A stretch of 64,000 bases of DNA from Acidobacteriota bacterium (GTDB taxonomy: Bacteria > Acidobacteriota > Vicinamibacteria > Vicinamibacterales > UBA2999): assembly GCA_018000455.1 (NCBI GenBank), contig JAGNJW010000018.1, positions 48,821 through 112,820 of the forward strand, read 5' to 3'. A program made the position numbers and the translations under genes. The notes under the pieces are model-generated. The model did not search any database and was not told where the DNA came from. It worked only from the letters and a program-made list of their open reading frames with translations. Positions 1 to 9,331 of this stretch are shown in pieces (the stretch's first letter is position 1; every line of letters begins with the position of its first letter).

Positions 1-546
1 CACGACGCCCCGTTCCTTGTCGATCTCCTCGTCGGTGAGTGACGCGCCGCCGGCGAAGTCGCTGAGCGCGAGCAGGCCCTTGTCGACGTAGCCCTCGCGG
101 TCGGTCGGGACGTCGAGCATGTAGATCGTCTCGTCGAAGGACGTCGACGCGTTGACGTGCGGACCAAAGCGCGCCCCGATCGACTCGAGGAAGGCCACCA
201 GTTCACCGGGCTTGAAGTGCGTGCTGCCGTTGAACGCCATGTGCTCCAGGAAGTGCGCCAGTCCGCGCTGGTCGTCCTCCTCGTGGATGCTGCCGACATC
301 CACCGCCAGGCGCAGAGACACACGACTGGCGGGCCGCCCGTTGTGTCGCAGGAAGTAGCGGACGCCGTTTGGCAGCCGGCCGCTGCGAATGACCGGGTCG
401 AGCGGCAGCACGGCGGCCGGGTCGGTTGCCACGACGGGCAGCGCGGAAGGTGGCGCTCCCGGTGCGGCCACCTGGGCACTGGCAACGGCGGCCACCACTC
501 CGGCGAGGATGACGAGGGCAGGGAGGAACGGCAGGCGAAGAGTCAT
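1..546 (-). CDS. M16 (insulinase-type) zinc peptidase, N-terminal part
   Basis: Only the first 182 codons lie in the window; the rest continues past base 1. The protein begins with a signal peptide (hydrophobic residues about 4-24, ending ASA-Q) and then the M16 start block RLPNGVRYFL. The inverted zinc motif HFLEH is at residues 98-102, so this is a catalytically competent M16 subunit acting in the periplasm or at the outer membrane. M16 enzymes degrade peptides. The ATG at 546 is the first start before the signal peptide. A second, separate M16 pair occurs at 58102-61004, so the genome carries several. Divergent from dut. Family is clear; substrate unknown. Confidence 0.9.
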   Translation of the reverse strand, partial: MTLRLPFLPALVILAGVVAAVASAQVAAPGAPPSALPVVATDPAAVLPLDPVIRSGRLPNGVRYFLRHNGRPASRVSLRLAVDVGSIHEEDDQRGLAHFLEHMAFNGSTHFKPGELVAFLESIGARFGPHVNASTSFDETIYMLDVPTDREGYVDKGLLALSDFAGGASLTDEEIDKERGVV

Positions 547-669
547 GGGTGTCCTTGAGACGCCGCCGCCGGACTGATGGTCGCCCGGCCGGCGCGCGAC
601 CATCATGCCCCGGTTCCCTCACAAAGCGTGCGCCGGATGCCTCCCCGCCCGCCGCTACAATCACCATCC

Positions 670-1101
670 ATGACGCTCACCATCACGCGCCTCGCCCCCC
701 ACGTCCCATTCCCCTCCTACGGCACCCCAGGCGCCGCGGCCTTCGACCTGGCGGCCTCGACCGACACCGAGGTGCCGCCGCACGCCATCGCGCTCGTGCC
801 CACGGGGCTGGTCGTCCGGGTGCCGGCAGGACATTTCCTGGCGATTCTGGCGCGCAGCAGCACGCCGCTCAAGCGCGGCCTGATGGTCGCCAACGGCGTC
901 GGCGTCATCGACAGCGACTACTGCGGTCCGGCCGACGAGGTGAAGATCCAGGTCATCAACGTGACCGACGCGCCTGTCACGGTGGCCGCCGGCGAGCGGA
1001 TCGCACAGGGCATGCTCCTGGCGGCCCCGCGAGTCGAGTTCATGGAGGCGACGACCTCTGATGGCCCGTCGCGTGGCGGCTTCGGCAGCACCGGCCGCTG
1101 A
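670..1101 (+). CDS. dut: deoxyuridine 5'-triphosphate nucleotidohydrolase (dUTPase)
   Basis: A 143-residue trimeric-type dUTPase that hydrolyses dUTP to dUMP and pyrophosphate, keeping uracil out of DNA and supplying dTMP synthesis in the cytoplasm. All five family motifs are visible: GAAAFDLAA at 21-29, RSS at 62-64, GVGVIDSDYCG at 76-86 (catalytic Asp in this stretch), GERIAQG at 108-114 and the C-terminal glycine-rich GGFGSTGR at 136-143. Length is normal. The ATG at 670 is chosen because an upstream in-frame extension (from 577) has no family similarity. It precedes the otsB-otsA genes by 66 bp. Confidence 0.95.
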   Translation: MTLTITRLAPHVPFPSYGTPGAAAFDLAASTDTEVPPHAIALVPTGLVVRVPAGHFLAILARSSTPLKRGLMVANGVGVIDSDYCGPADEVKIQVINVTDAPVTVAAGERIAQGMLLAAPRVEFMEATTSDGPSRGGFGSTGR

Positions 1102-1167
1102 CGGTCTGGCCACGGTCTTGGGCGTCCGAGGTGGCGCTCGGACGCGACCGCGATCTAGGATGACGTC

Positions 1168-1961
1168 GTGCATGCCGAAATCGTCCGTGCCTCGGTGGCG
1201 CGGCGGCGCGGCGCGCGGCTCGTCGTGCTCTCGGATTTCGATGGCACACTGGCCGAGTTCGAACTCGACCCCACCCTTCCCCGGATTCGGTCGGACGCGT
1301 TCGCTGCGCTCGTCGCGTTGTCGTCGCTGCCACGCGTAACAGTCGGGCTCGTCAGCGGCCGCCGGGTCGCCGATCTGGCCGATCGTGTTGCGCTCGACCC
1401 CGGGGTCTACCTGGCCGGCCTGCACGGCCTCGAGATCGTCGTCGGCAATCGCCAATGGCGTCACGACGCCGTCGAGCGCGCGCTGGCGGCGGTGCCGTCG
1501 CTCTCGGCCGCGCTCGCTCCCGTCGTGGCCGCAGTACCCGGGGCGCGCCTTGAAGCCAAGGGCGCCGCCGTCGCCGTCCACGTGCGCGGCGCAGCGGCAG
1601 AGGACCGCGCACGCGTGCTGGCGGCCGCCGATGCCGTCGCCGAACCGTGGCTCGCCACCGGCGCCCTGGCCCGGCAAGCCGGCTCCAACGTGCACGAGTA
1701 CCTGCCGGCGGCCGCCTGGAACAAGGGCGACGCCGTCCGCTGGATCGCCGACGACGTCGAACGCGTGACCGGTGAGGCGCCATGGCTGGTCTACTTCGGC
1801 GACGATCTCACCGACGAACACGCCTTCCTCGCCGTCGGCGACGGGGTGTCGGTGGTGGTCGGCCAGCGGGCGTCCGCAGCGCGCTTCCGCCTCGACGCGC
1901 CGGCCGACGTGGCGAGGGTGCTCGCCCAGCTTGCCGAGGCGGTCGCCCGCGAGGACGGCCC

Positions 1962-1965
<4 letters not shown>
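1168..1965 (+). CDS. otsB: trehalose-6-phosphate phosphatase
   Basis: A 265-residue HAD-superfamily phosphatase that removes phosphate from trehalose 6-phosphate, the second step of the OtsAB route. The nucleophile motif DFDGTL is at 23-28, an SGR motif at 63-65, and the Mg-binding GDDLTDE motif at 211-217; HEYLP and NKGDA (about 177-188) match the substrate-binding and Lys regions of the family. The start is a GTG. The gene overlaps otsA by 4 bp (GTGA), so the two are translationally coupled. Phosphatase before synthase is one of the known orders. Role: stress-protectant trehalose. Confidence 0.92.
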
Positions 1966-3482
<1,517 letters not shown>

Positions 3483-3502
3483 CGACAGAAGCAGCCGGGC
3501 CG

Positions 3503-4618
3503 ATGCGGCGCATCCTCCACATCGACATGGACGCTTTCTACGCGTCGGTCGAGCAGCGCGACAATCCGGAGCTGCGCGGACGCCCGGTGGCCGTCGGCGG
3601 CGCCCCGGATCAACGCGGCGTCGTCGCGGCCGCCAGCTATGAGGCGCGGACGTTCGGCGTGCGCTCGGCCCTGCCGATGTCGCGCGCCGTCCGCCTCTGT
3701 CCGTCGCTGGTCATCGTGCGGCCCGACTTCCAGAAGTACCGGCAGATCTCGCAACAGGTCTTCGCGCTCTACCGCGAGGTCACGCCGCTGGTCGAACCGC
3801 TCTCGCTCGACGAGGCCTACCTCGACGTGACCGAGAACACCTGGGGCGAGCCGCTCGCCGTCACCGTCGCCAGGCGCCTCAAAGCCGCGATCCGCGAGGC
3901 CACAGGGCTCACGGCCTCGGCCGGCGTCGCCCCCAACAAGTTCCTCGCCAAGATCGCCTCGGGCTGGCAGAAGCCCGACGGCCTGACCGTGATCGCTCCC
4001 GAGCGCGTCGAGCGCTTCCTGCGCGAGTTGCCGGTCGACGCGCTATGGGGCGTCGGCCCGGTCACCGCCAAGAAGCTCGCGGCGCACGGCATCACGCGCC
4101 TGCTCGACGTGCGGACGGCCGACCTCGACCAACTACGCTCGATCGTCGGCACGCTCGCGGACTGGTTGAAGGATCTGTCGGAAGGCCGTGACGCCCGGGC
4201 GGTCGAACCCGACCGGCCATCGAAGTCGTCGGGCTCGGAGTGCACCTACGAGCACGACCTCACGCAGCTGGACGAGATCCGGCGCGAAGTGGCGGAGATG
4301 GCCGGCGAGTGCGCGGCCTGGCTCGAGAAGCGGGCACTTTATGCCCGCACCGTCACCATCAAGGTGCGCTACGCCGACTTCGAGACCGTGACCAGAAGTC
4401 ACAGCGCTGAGCCGACGCGCGACCTGCCCTCGCTGGTCGCACGGGCCAACGACCTGCTGACCAAGACCGAGGCAGCCGCGCGCGCGGTGCGGCTGCTCGG
4501 CGTCAGCGTGCACAACCTCACGGAGACGACCGCCCCGCCGCCGGCCTCGGCGCCGCGCTCACGCAAGGGCGCCGAGCTGCCCCGGCTGCCCTTCGACGAC
4601 GATTCCGCCGGCGGGTAG
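3503..4618 (+). CDS. dinB: DNA polymerase IV (Y family, translesion)
   Basis: A 371-residue Y-family polymerase for error-prone bypass of DNA lesions. Metal-binding residues fall at the E. coli DinB positions: D8 in HIDMDAFYASVE, and D103-E104 in SLDEAYLDV. The palm, fingers, thumb helix-hairpin-helix (WGVGPVTAKKLAAHGI) and little-finger domains are all present. The C-terminus ends with a short PRLPFDD segment after a Pro/Ser linker, which looks like a beta-clamp-binding peptide (inference). The ATG at 3503 starts exactly at the family N-terminus. It lies 20 bp after otsA and is likely co-transcribed; no LexA box was recognised in the gap. Confidence 0.93.
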   Translation: MRRILHIDMDAFYASVEQRDNPELRGRPVAVGGAPDQRGVVAAASYEARTFGVRSALPMSRAVRLCPSLVIVRPDFQKYRQISQQVFALYREVTPLVEPLSLDEAYLDVTENTWGEPLAVTVARRLKAAIREATGLTASAGVAPNKFLAKIASGWQKPDGLTVIAPERVERFLRELPVDALWGVGPVTAKKLAAHGITRLLDVRTADLDQLRSIVGTLADWLKDLSEGRDARAVEPDRPSKSSGSECTYEHDLTQLDEIRREVAEMAGECAAWLEKRALYARTVTIKVRYADFETVTRSHSAEPTRDLPSLVARANDLLTKTEAAARAVRLLGVSVHNLTETTAPPPASAPRSRKGAELPRLPFDDDSAGG

Positions 4619-4634
4619 GCGCACCGGGCTGCGC
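4619..4634. terminator. short hairpin between convergent dinB and PPIase genes
   Basis: A 5-bp stem GCGCA/TGCGC with a CCGGGC loop lies directly after the dinB stop, in the 28-bp gap to the convergent PPIase gene. There is no T tract, so it is only a weak terminator candidate. Confidence 0.25.
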
Positions 4635-4646
4635 GACGCTCTCACG

Positions 4647-5804
4647 TCAGGGGGTGATGACGCGCACCCGTGTGAGTACGACGTCGTCGACCGGCGTTTC
4701 GCCGTTCACGGCAACGGCCTCGATGGCCTTCACGACCTCGAGCCCCGAGCGCACGCGGCCGAACACGGTGTATTTCTGATCGAGTGACGACGCCGGAGCC
4801 GTCACGATGAAGAACGACGTCGTGGCCGAGTCCACCTCGGCCTGACGCGCCATCGACACGATGCCGACATCGTGCGCCTGGTCGTTGAACTCGGCCTTCA
4901 GTGGCTGGATGTGTCGTTCCTGCGTCTCGGTCAGCGGCGTCTTTCGGGTGGACATCATGCCAGTCTGGACGACGAACCCCCGCACCACGCGGTGCCAGGT
5001 GGTGCCGTCGTAGGCGCCGAGCGCGGCCAGCCGAAGGAAGTTGCGGACGTGCTCCGGCGCCTTGTCAGGCGTGAAGCCGATGGTGATGTCGCCGAGTGAG
5101 GTCTCGAGCACGGCGGTCACCTGCGCCAGCGCCTCGACCGTCTCGGTCGCAAACGGCGGCGGCACCTCGGCAGGTCTGTCGCGGATGACGACGGCGGTCA
5201 CCGTCACCGGCTCGAGCGGCACGCCCGTGTCATCGGCGGCACCTTCTGAAATCGTCTGCGCGACGCGCAGCCCCTCGCTGACGCGCCCGAACACCGTGTG
5301 CTGGCCGTCGAGTGACGGCTGATCGACGATGCAGATGAAGAACTGCGTGCCGCCGCTGTCGGGGCGTCCCGGGACGACCACGGCGGACACCGCGCCGCGT
5401 GTGTGTTTCTCGGTCAGGCCCTCCCGGGCCAGACGATTCAGGCCGCCGGTGCCGGCCCTGTCGCGCGTCGCGGGATCGCGGGTGAGCGGGTCGCCGCCCT
5501 GCACGACGCCCTGACGCACCACGCGGTGAAACGTCGTGCCCGTCAGGCCACCCTCGCGCGCCGTCTTGATGAAGAGGCCGACATGGTTGGGCGCGTGCTC
5601 GGGCAGCAGATCGATCACGATGTCGCCCGCCACCGTGGTCAGCACGGCCTGTTTGCCACGCATCTCATCGAGCGTGAGCGGCGTGGAGAAGAGCGGCTGA
5701 GGCGGGGTGGCACCCGGCCGGGCCGGACGTGCCGCTTCTTGCGCGGCGGCGCTGCTGCCGGTCGCCACCACGCCCACCACCATCAGCCATACCAGCCTGC
5801 GCAT
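4647..5804 (-). CDS. secreted peptidyl-prolyl isomerase with two cyclophilin domains
   Basis: A 385-residue exported protein (signal peptide about residues 1-22, ending AAAQ) with two cyclophilin folds in tandem. The first domain (about 35-215) keeps FHRVV, VVQGGD and TQFFI, the usual active-site pieces including the catalytic Arg. The second (about 230-385) has WHRVVRGFVVQTG and SFFIV, so the Arg is kept but the GGD part is changed. Likely a periplasmic foldase acting on envelope proteins. The ATG at 5804 is chosen over the upstream 5858 because the signal peptide starts there. It converges with dinB and is divergent from the gene at 5976. Confidence 0.88.
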   Translation of the reverse strand: MRRLVWLMVVGVVATGSSAAAQEAARPARPGATPPQPLFSTPLTLDEMRGKQAVLTTVAGDIVIDLLPEHAPNHVGLFIKTAREGGLTGTTFHRVVRQGVVQGGDPLTRDPATRDRAGTGGLNRLAREGLTEKHTRGAVSAVVVPGRPDSGGTQFFICIVDQPSLDGQHTVFGRVSEGLRVAQTISEGAADDTGVPLEPVTVTAVVIRDRPAEVPPPFATETVEALAQVTAVLETSLGDITIGFTPDKAPEHVRNFLRLAALGAYDGTTWHRVVRGFVVQTGMMSTRKTPLTETQERHIQPLKAEFNDQAHDVGIVSMARQAEVDSATTSFFIVTAPASSLDQKYTVFGRVRSGLEVVKAIEAVAVNGETPVDDVVLTRVRVITP

Positions 5805-5975
5805 GATACCGCCTCCGCCGCTGATTGTAGCCGCGGTCCCAACGTCCGTCACCGCCATCGACGCCGGCCGGCGAACCGGCGTTGGGAGGTGGCCGTCTAA
5901 CCCGGACGATTGCGACCTGGGTGTGGGGTTGCCTCTTGACCTGACGGGATCGGTGAAGGGCGGGAGGACACTGCC

Positions 5976-6566
5976 ATGACCGTTCCCGTGCTCGTGCTCG
6001 TCGCCGCCTTCGTCATCGCGCCTGTGCCGTTCAGCGTGCCACTGCGTGCCGTGGCGCCCGCCAGCTTCGGCGCTCCAGGAGGCGCGGCCTACGGCTCAGC
6101 CGATCGCCTTCGCCCACAGGGAGCCCGGGTGCAGGCATGGCTCCGCGAAGCGCGCCGGCGTTCGCCCACCGTAAGTCGCCTCGCCGACCGCATCGAGCAG
6201 AGCGACGTCATGGTCTACCTCGAGATCGGCCACCGGCTCTCGCCGAACGTCTCGGCCTGTCTCACGTGGATGGCCACGGTCAGCACACGCCGGATCGTGC
6301 GCGCGACGTTCAGAGACGATCTCGGCACCAACGAGGTCATCGCCCTGCTGGCGCACGAACTGCAACACGTGGTCGAACTCATCGAGCATCCTGAAGTGCG
6401 ATCGACAGAGACGCTACTCGACCTCTACAGGCGAATCGGCCACTCCACCGGGAGCGACGGCCTTCACTGGGATACCGCGGACGCCGTCGCCGCCGGTACC
6501 CTCGCGCGGCTCGAGGCCACTATGCCCGTGCGTCCCGGCCCGAACACCTCTACGAAAGGAACGTAG
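5976..6566 (+). CDS. small secreted protein with HExxHxxE motif
   Basis: A 196-residue protein with a hydrophobic N-terminal export signal (about residues 2-25). Its only recognisable motif is HELQHVVE near residues 127-134, a possible zinc site (HExxH plus a Glu three residues on). This resembles short secreted proteins of unknown function that occur in Acidobacteriota, but no named family can be assigned with certainty. A good GGGAGG ribosome site lies 8 bases before the ATG. It overlaps the convergent nitroreductase gene by 17 bp. It could be a small metallopeptidase; activity is inference only. Confidence 0.7.
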   Translation: MTVPVLVLVAAFVIAPVPFSVPLRAVAPASFGAPGGAAYGSADRLRPQGARVQAWLREARRRSPTVSRLADRIEQSDVMVYLEIGHRLSPNVSACLTWMATVSTRRIVRATFRDDLGTNEVIALLAHELQHVVELIEHPEVRSTETLLDLYRRIGHSTGSDGLHWDTADAVAAGTLARLEATMPVRPGPNTSTKGT

Positions 6567-7221
6567 CGATCGCGTCGAGCCCCTTGCGGGTGATGTCTGG
6601 CACCTGAGCGTCCGGAGCCGGATAGCCTGCCACGAGCAGCAGAAACGGCCGCTCCTTCGACGGGCGGCCGAGCAGCGTGTTCAAGAAGCCCATCGGACTC
6701 GGCGTGTGCGTGAGCGTGGCCAGCCCCGCGTCGTGCAACGCCGTGATCAGGATGCCGGTGGCCAGACCCACCGATTCGGTCGCGTAGTAGTGCTTCACGA
6801 CAGCACCGTCGGCGGTTACGCCATGCGGCTGCACGAAGACCGCGATGAGCCACGGCGCGATCTCGAGGAACGGCTTGTCGGCGTCGGTGCCAAGCGGCGC
6901 CAGCGCCGCCAGCCACTCCTCGGGCGCGCGGTTCTCGTAGAACTCCCGCTCTTCCTCCTCGGCGGCCACGCGGAGCCGGTGCCGGAGGCTGGCATCCTCG
7001 CGCCCGATGGCGACGAAGTGCCACGGCTGCTGGTTGGCGCCGCTCGGCGCCGAGCCGGCCGCCGCCAGGCAGTGCTCGATAAGAGCCCGGGGCACCGGGT
7101 CAGGCGCGAAGTCGCGCACGGTTCTGCGCCGTGAGGCGCGGGCGGCGAACGCTTCGGCACGTTGGATGGATTCGGCTTCGGGCAGGCGCTGGAAGTCGAG
7201 CGGACGAAGGCGCAGGGGCAT
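6550..7221 (-). CDS. nitroreductase-family flavoprotein
   Basis: A 223-residue FMN-dependent NADH/NADPH oxidoreductase of the nitroreductase fold. The N-terminal [13 protein letters not shown] and [10 protein letters not shown] segments are the FMN-phosphate and flavin-contact motifs. The middle insertion ([15 protein letters not shown]) resembles the lid of the iodotyrosine-deiodinase/BluB-like branch, so the substrate may be a halogenated or aromatic compound (inference). The ATG at 7221 has an AGGA site nearby; a TTG one codon upstream is less likely. It lies 15 bp downstream of rsgA on the same strand, probably co-transcribed. Confidence 0.88.
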   Translation of the reverse strand: MPLRLRPLDFQRLPEAESIQRAEAFAARASRRRTVRDFAPDPVPRALIEHCLAAAGSAPSGANQQPWHFVAIGREDASLRHRLRVAAEEEEREFYENRAPEEWLAALAPLGTDADKPFLEIAPWLIAVFVQPHGVTADGAVVKHYYATESVGLATGILITALHDAGLATLTHTPSPMGFLNTLLGRPSKERPFLLLVAGYPAPDAQVPDITRKGLDAIATFLS

Positions 7222-7236
7222 CAAGGATCCTCGTGG

Positions 7237-8361
7237 TTAGTCGCGATCGCGTGCGCGGTAGAGCTGCCGGAGCGACCGGGCAATAGCTTTCGACTGCGCG
7301 CGTTCCTGCACCCGCTCCCGGACGTCCTGCTTGCCGATGAGCGCCCGCGCTTCGGCCTGGAGCTTGTGGAAGCTCGCCAGCCTCGAGGCCTCGAGGCGCC
7401 CGGTCTCGACGGCGGCGCGAACCGCGCATCGCGGCTCACTGCGATGGCCGCAATCGGTGAAGTGGCAGCCGGCGGCGATCTCGTCGATATCCTCGAAGCT
7501 GGCGTCGGCGATGTCGGGCGCGGCCCAGAGCTGCAGCTCGCGCATGCCCGGTGTGTCGATGAGCAGCCCCCCCCACGGCAGGCGCACCAGCTGCCGGTGC
7601 CGGGTCGTGTGCCGGCCGCGCGAGTCGGACGCCCGCACGGCCCCTACCGCCAGCAGTTCCTCGCCGACGAGGTGATTGATGAGCGTGGACTTCCCCGCTC
7701 CGGAGCTGCCGAGCAGCGCGCCGGTGTGCCCAGGAAGCAGCGCCGCGCGCACCTGGGCCACACCACGTTTGTCGCGAACGCTCACGGCGTAGATGTCGGC
7801 ACCCGGCGCCACGGCCTGGCATTCCGCGATCTGCGGCGCCACGTCGTCGACGAGATCGGCTTTGCTCAGGAGCACCTGCGGTGTGGCGCCACTGTCTTTG
7901 GCCAGCACCAGATAGCGCTCCAGCCGCCGCGGATTGTAGTCGCGGTCGAGGCCCATCACGATGAAGACGACGTCGATATTGGCGGCGACGACCTGTTGCT
8001 CGGTGAGCTCGCCGGCGGCCTTGCGCGAGAAGTGCGTCCGGCGTGGCAAGATCGCTTCGATGGTGGCCGTGCGCTCGCCGGCCCGCGTGCGGATGGCAAC
8101 CCAGTCGCCCACCGCGGCCATGGCGTGCCGCCCGGCGGCCTCGTGCAGCAGCTTGCCTGAGTGCTGGGCTCGGACATCGCCCGCGGTAGTGTAGAGACGC
8201 AGCAGATGGTTGTACTCGATTGCGACGCGCGCCGGCGTGAGCCCCTGGTCGGCGAACGGACCGAACGCCGCCGCCCACCCGTCATCCCAGCCGTAGATCG
8301 CCAGATCCACGGCCATCGCGGATGGCTCGGCCTCGGCGTCGGTTGGCGGTGGCCCTGGCAT
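7237..8361 (-). CDS. rsgA: ribosome small-subunit-dependent GTPase A
   Basis: A 374-residue circularly permuted GTPase that checks late 30S assembly. The order OB fold (about 40-110), SKAD (G4), GSSGAGKST (G1), then DTPGMREL (G3) is the permuted arrangement typical of RsgA. The C-terminal zinc knuckle includes CHFTDCGH followed by a further Cys. The region after the knuckle is longer than in E. coli, with a basic helix. The ATG at 8361 is the first in frame; an internal ATG at codon 16 (MAVDLAIYGW) is a possible alternative. The nitroreductase gene follows 15 bp downstream. Confidence 0.94.
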   Translation of the reverse strand: MPGPPPTDAEAEPSAMAVDLAIYGWDDGWAAAFGPFADQGLTPARVAIEYNHLLRLYTTAGDVRAQHSGKLLHEAAGRHAMAAVGDWVAIRTRAGERTATIEAILPRRTHFSRKAAGELTEQQVVAANIDVVFIVMGLDRDYNPRRLERYLVLAKDSGATPQVLLSKADLVDDVAPQIAECQAVAPGADIYAVSVRDKRGVAQVRAALLPGHTGALLGSSGAGKSTLINHLVGEELLAVGAVRASDSRGRHTTRHRQLVRLPWGGLLIDTPGMRELQLWAAPDIADASFEDIDEIAAGCHFTDCGHRSEPRCAVRAAVETGRLEASRLASFHKLQAEARALIGKQDVRERVQERAQSKAIARSLRQLYRARDRD

Positions 8362-8435
8362 CGCGGTAGTGTCCCGCGTCTTGCGGCGCCTGACAAGGGT
8401 GGCGCGGAGCCTTCGGCGCCGGGTCGGCCTCGTGA

Positions 8436-8663
8436 GCGATCAGCTCTACCTCTGTCGATCGGCTGATCGCCTATCTGCTCGAGCCGCTGGCGGTGGCGTT
8501 CCTCTCCCACACCGGCCCCATCGTGCTCGAGTTCCCCGCCGGCGCACGCGACCAGACACGGCCGCCTTCCGCCTTCCTCGACGACAACGAGGCCGAGGGC
8601 TCGTCACCGCTGACGGTGGAAGCGCTGGCCGCCCGCCTCACCGCGGTGCTCGCGCGAACCTGA
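8436..8663 (+). CDS. orphan reading frame without a clear start codon
   Basis: Between rsgA and the esterase gene a 75-codon open frame reads like protein: LIAYLLEPLAVAFLSHTG, then IVLEFPAG, and a C-terminal LTVEALAARLTAVLA helix. No ATG occurs; the frame is opened by a TGA at 8433. A GTG exists at 8432 in another frame (off by one base) and an internal GTG at 8493. It may be a small gene whose start was lost by a frameshift, a gene remnant, or a sequencing error. I do not recognise the family. The composition (third-position GC, amphipathic helices) argues against chance. Confidence 0.35.
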   Translation, partial: AISSTSVDRLIAYLLEPLAVAFLSHTGPIVLEFPAGARDQTRPPSAFLDDNEAEGSSPLTVEALAARLTAVLART

Positions 8664-8671
8664 CGAGAGCG

Positions 8672-9331
8672 TCAGCCGCGGCGCGCTGCCAGCCAGCTCC
8701 GCGCGGCCTCGACGAAGACCTCGCCCCACTCGTGACCGCCATCGAACTCACAGACGGCGTAGGCGACGCCAGCCTCGGCCAAGCGGGCTTCATCGGCGGC
8801 GAGCTTGGCGGCCGAATACCAGGTGTCGGCCCGACCGCGGCCAATGAGCACCGGCGGCAGGCCCTCTCGGTCGACAGCGACGTCGGGCGGCAGGTCGCCG
8901 CCCAGCGCGATGATGCCCGCACACGTTGGGTTCGCCACGAGGCCCGTGCGGTAGGCCTGTGCGGCGCCTTGCGAGAAACCGGCCACGATGAGCGGCGCCC
9001 GCGTGGCGTAGTCACGCGTCACCGCCGCGCGCACGGCGTCTGCGTAGGCCAGGTTGTCGGCGATGGCGAGGTCGCGATCCTCGCGCGTCATCCACGAGGC
9101 CACGACGTCCTGCGCGCGATTGTAGAAGCGGTGCAGCCCCTGCACGCTCACACGCAGCCACTGGTGCTGCGGGTCGAGTCGCACCAGCGCCTGGAGATGC
9201 GCGGCCGCGGTTTCGCCGTAGCCGTGGAAACCCATCAGCACGGGCCACGGCCCATCGCCGCGCGGGGCGTCCACCAGAAAGCGGCCGTGCGTGCCGGTGG
9301 CGATCGTGACCGTCGTGGGCTCGGTGCTCAC
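8672..9331 (-). CDS. alpha/beta hydrolase (phospholipase/carboxylesterase type)
   Basis: A 219-residue serine hydrolase. The oxyanion strand FHGYGE, the nucleophile elbow AGFSQGAAQ (GxSxG) and a C-terminal DGGHEW with the catalytic His define the fold; the Asp lies in the GRGRADTWY strand. It resembles YpfH/Est-like carboxylesterases that act on short acyl esters in the cytoplasm. No signal peptide. The GTG start at 9331 overlaps the stop of the DUF5916 gene by 4 bp (GTGA), which decides this start over the unsupported extension to 9490. Co-translation with the outer-membrane gene suggests a shared regulon. Confidence 0.85.
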   Translation of the reverse strand: MSTEPTTVTIATGTHGRFLVDAPRGDGPWPVLMGFHGYGETAAAHLQALVRLDPQHQWLRVSVQGLHRFYNRAQDVVASWMTREDRDLAIADNLAYADAVRAAVTRDYATRAPLIVAGFSQGAAQAYRTGLVANPTCAGIIALGGDLPPDVAVDREGLPPVLIGRGRADTWYSAAKLAADEARLAEAGVAYAVCEFDGGHEWGEVFVEAARSWLAARRG

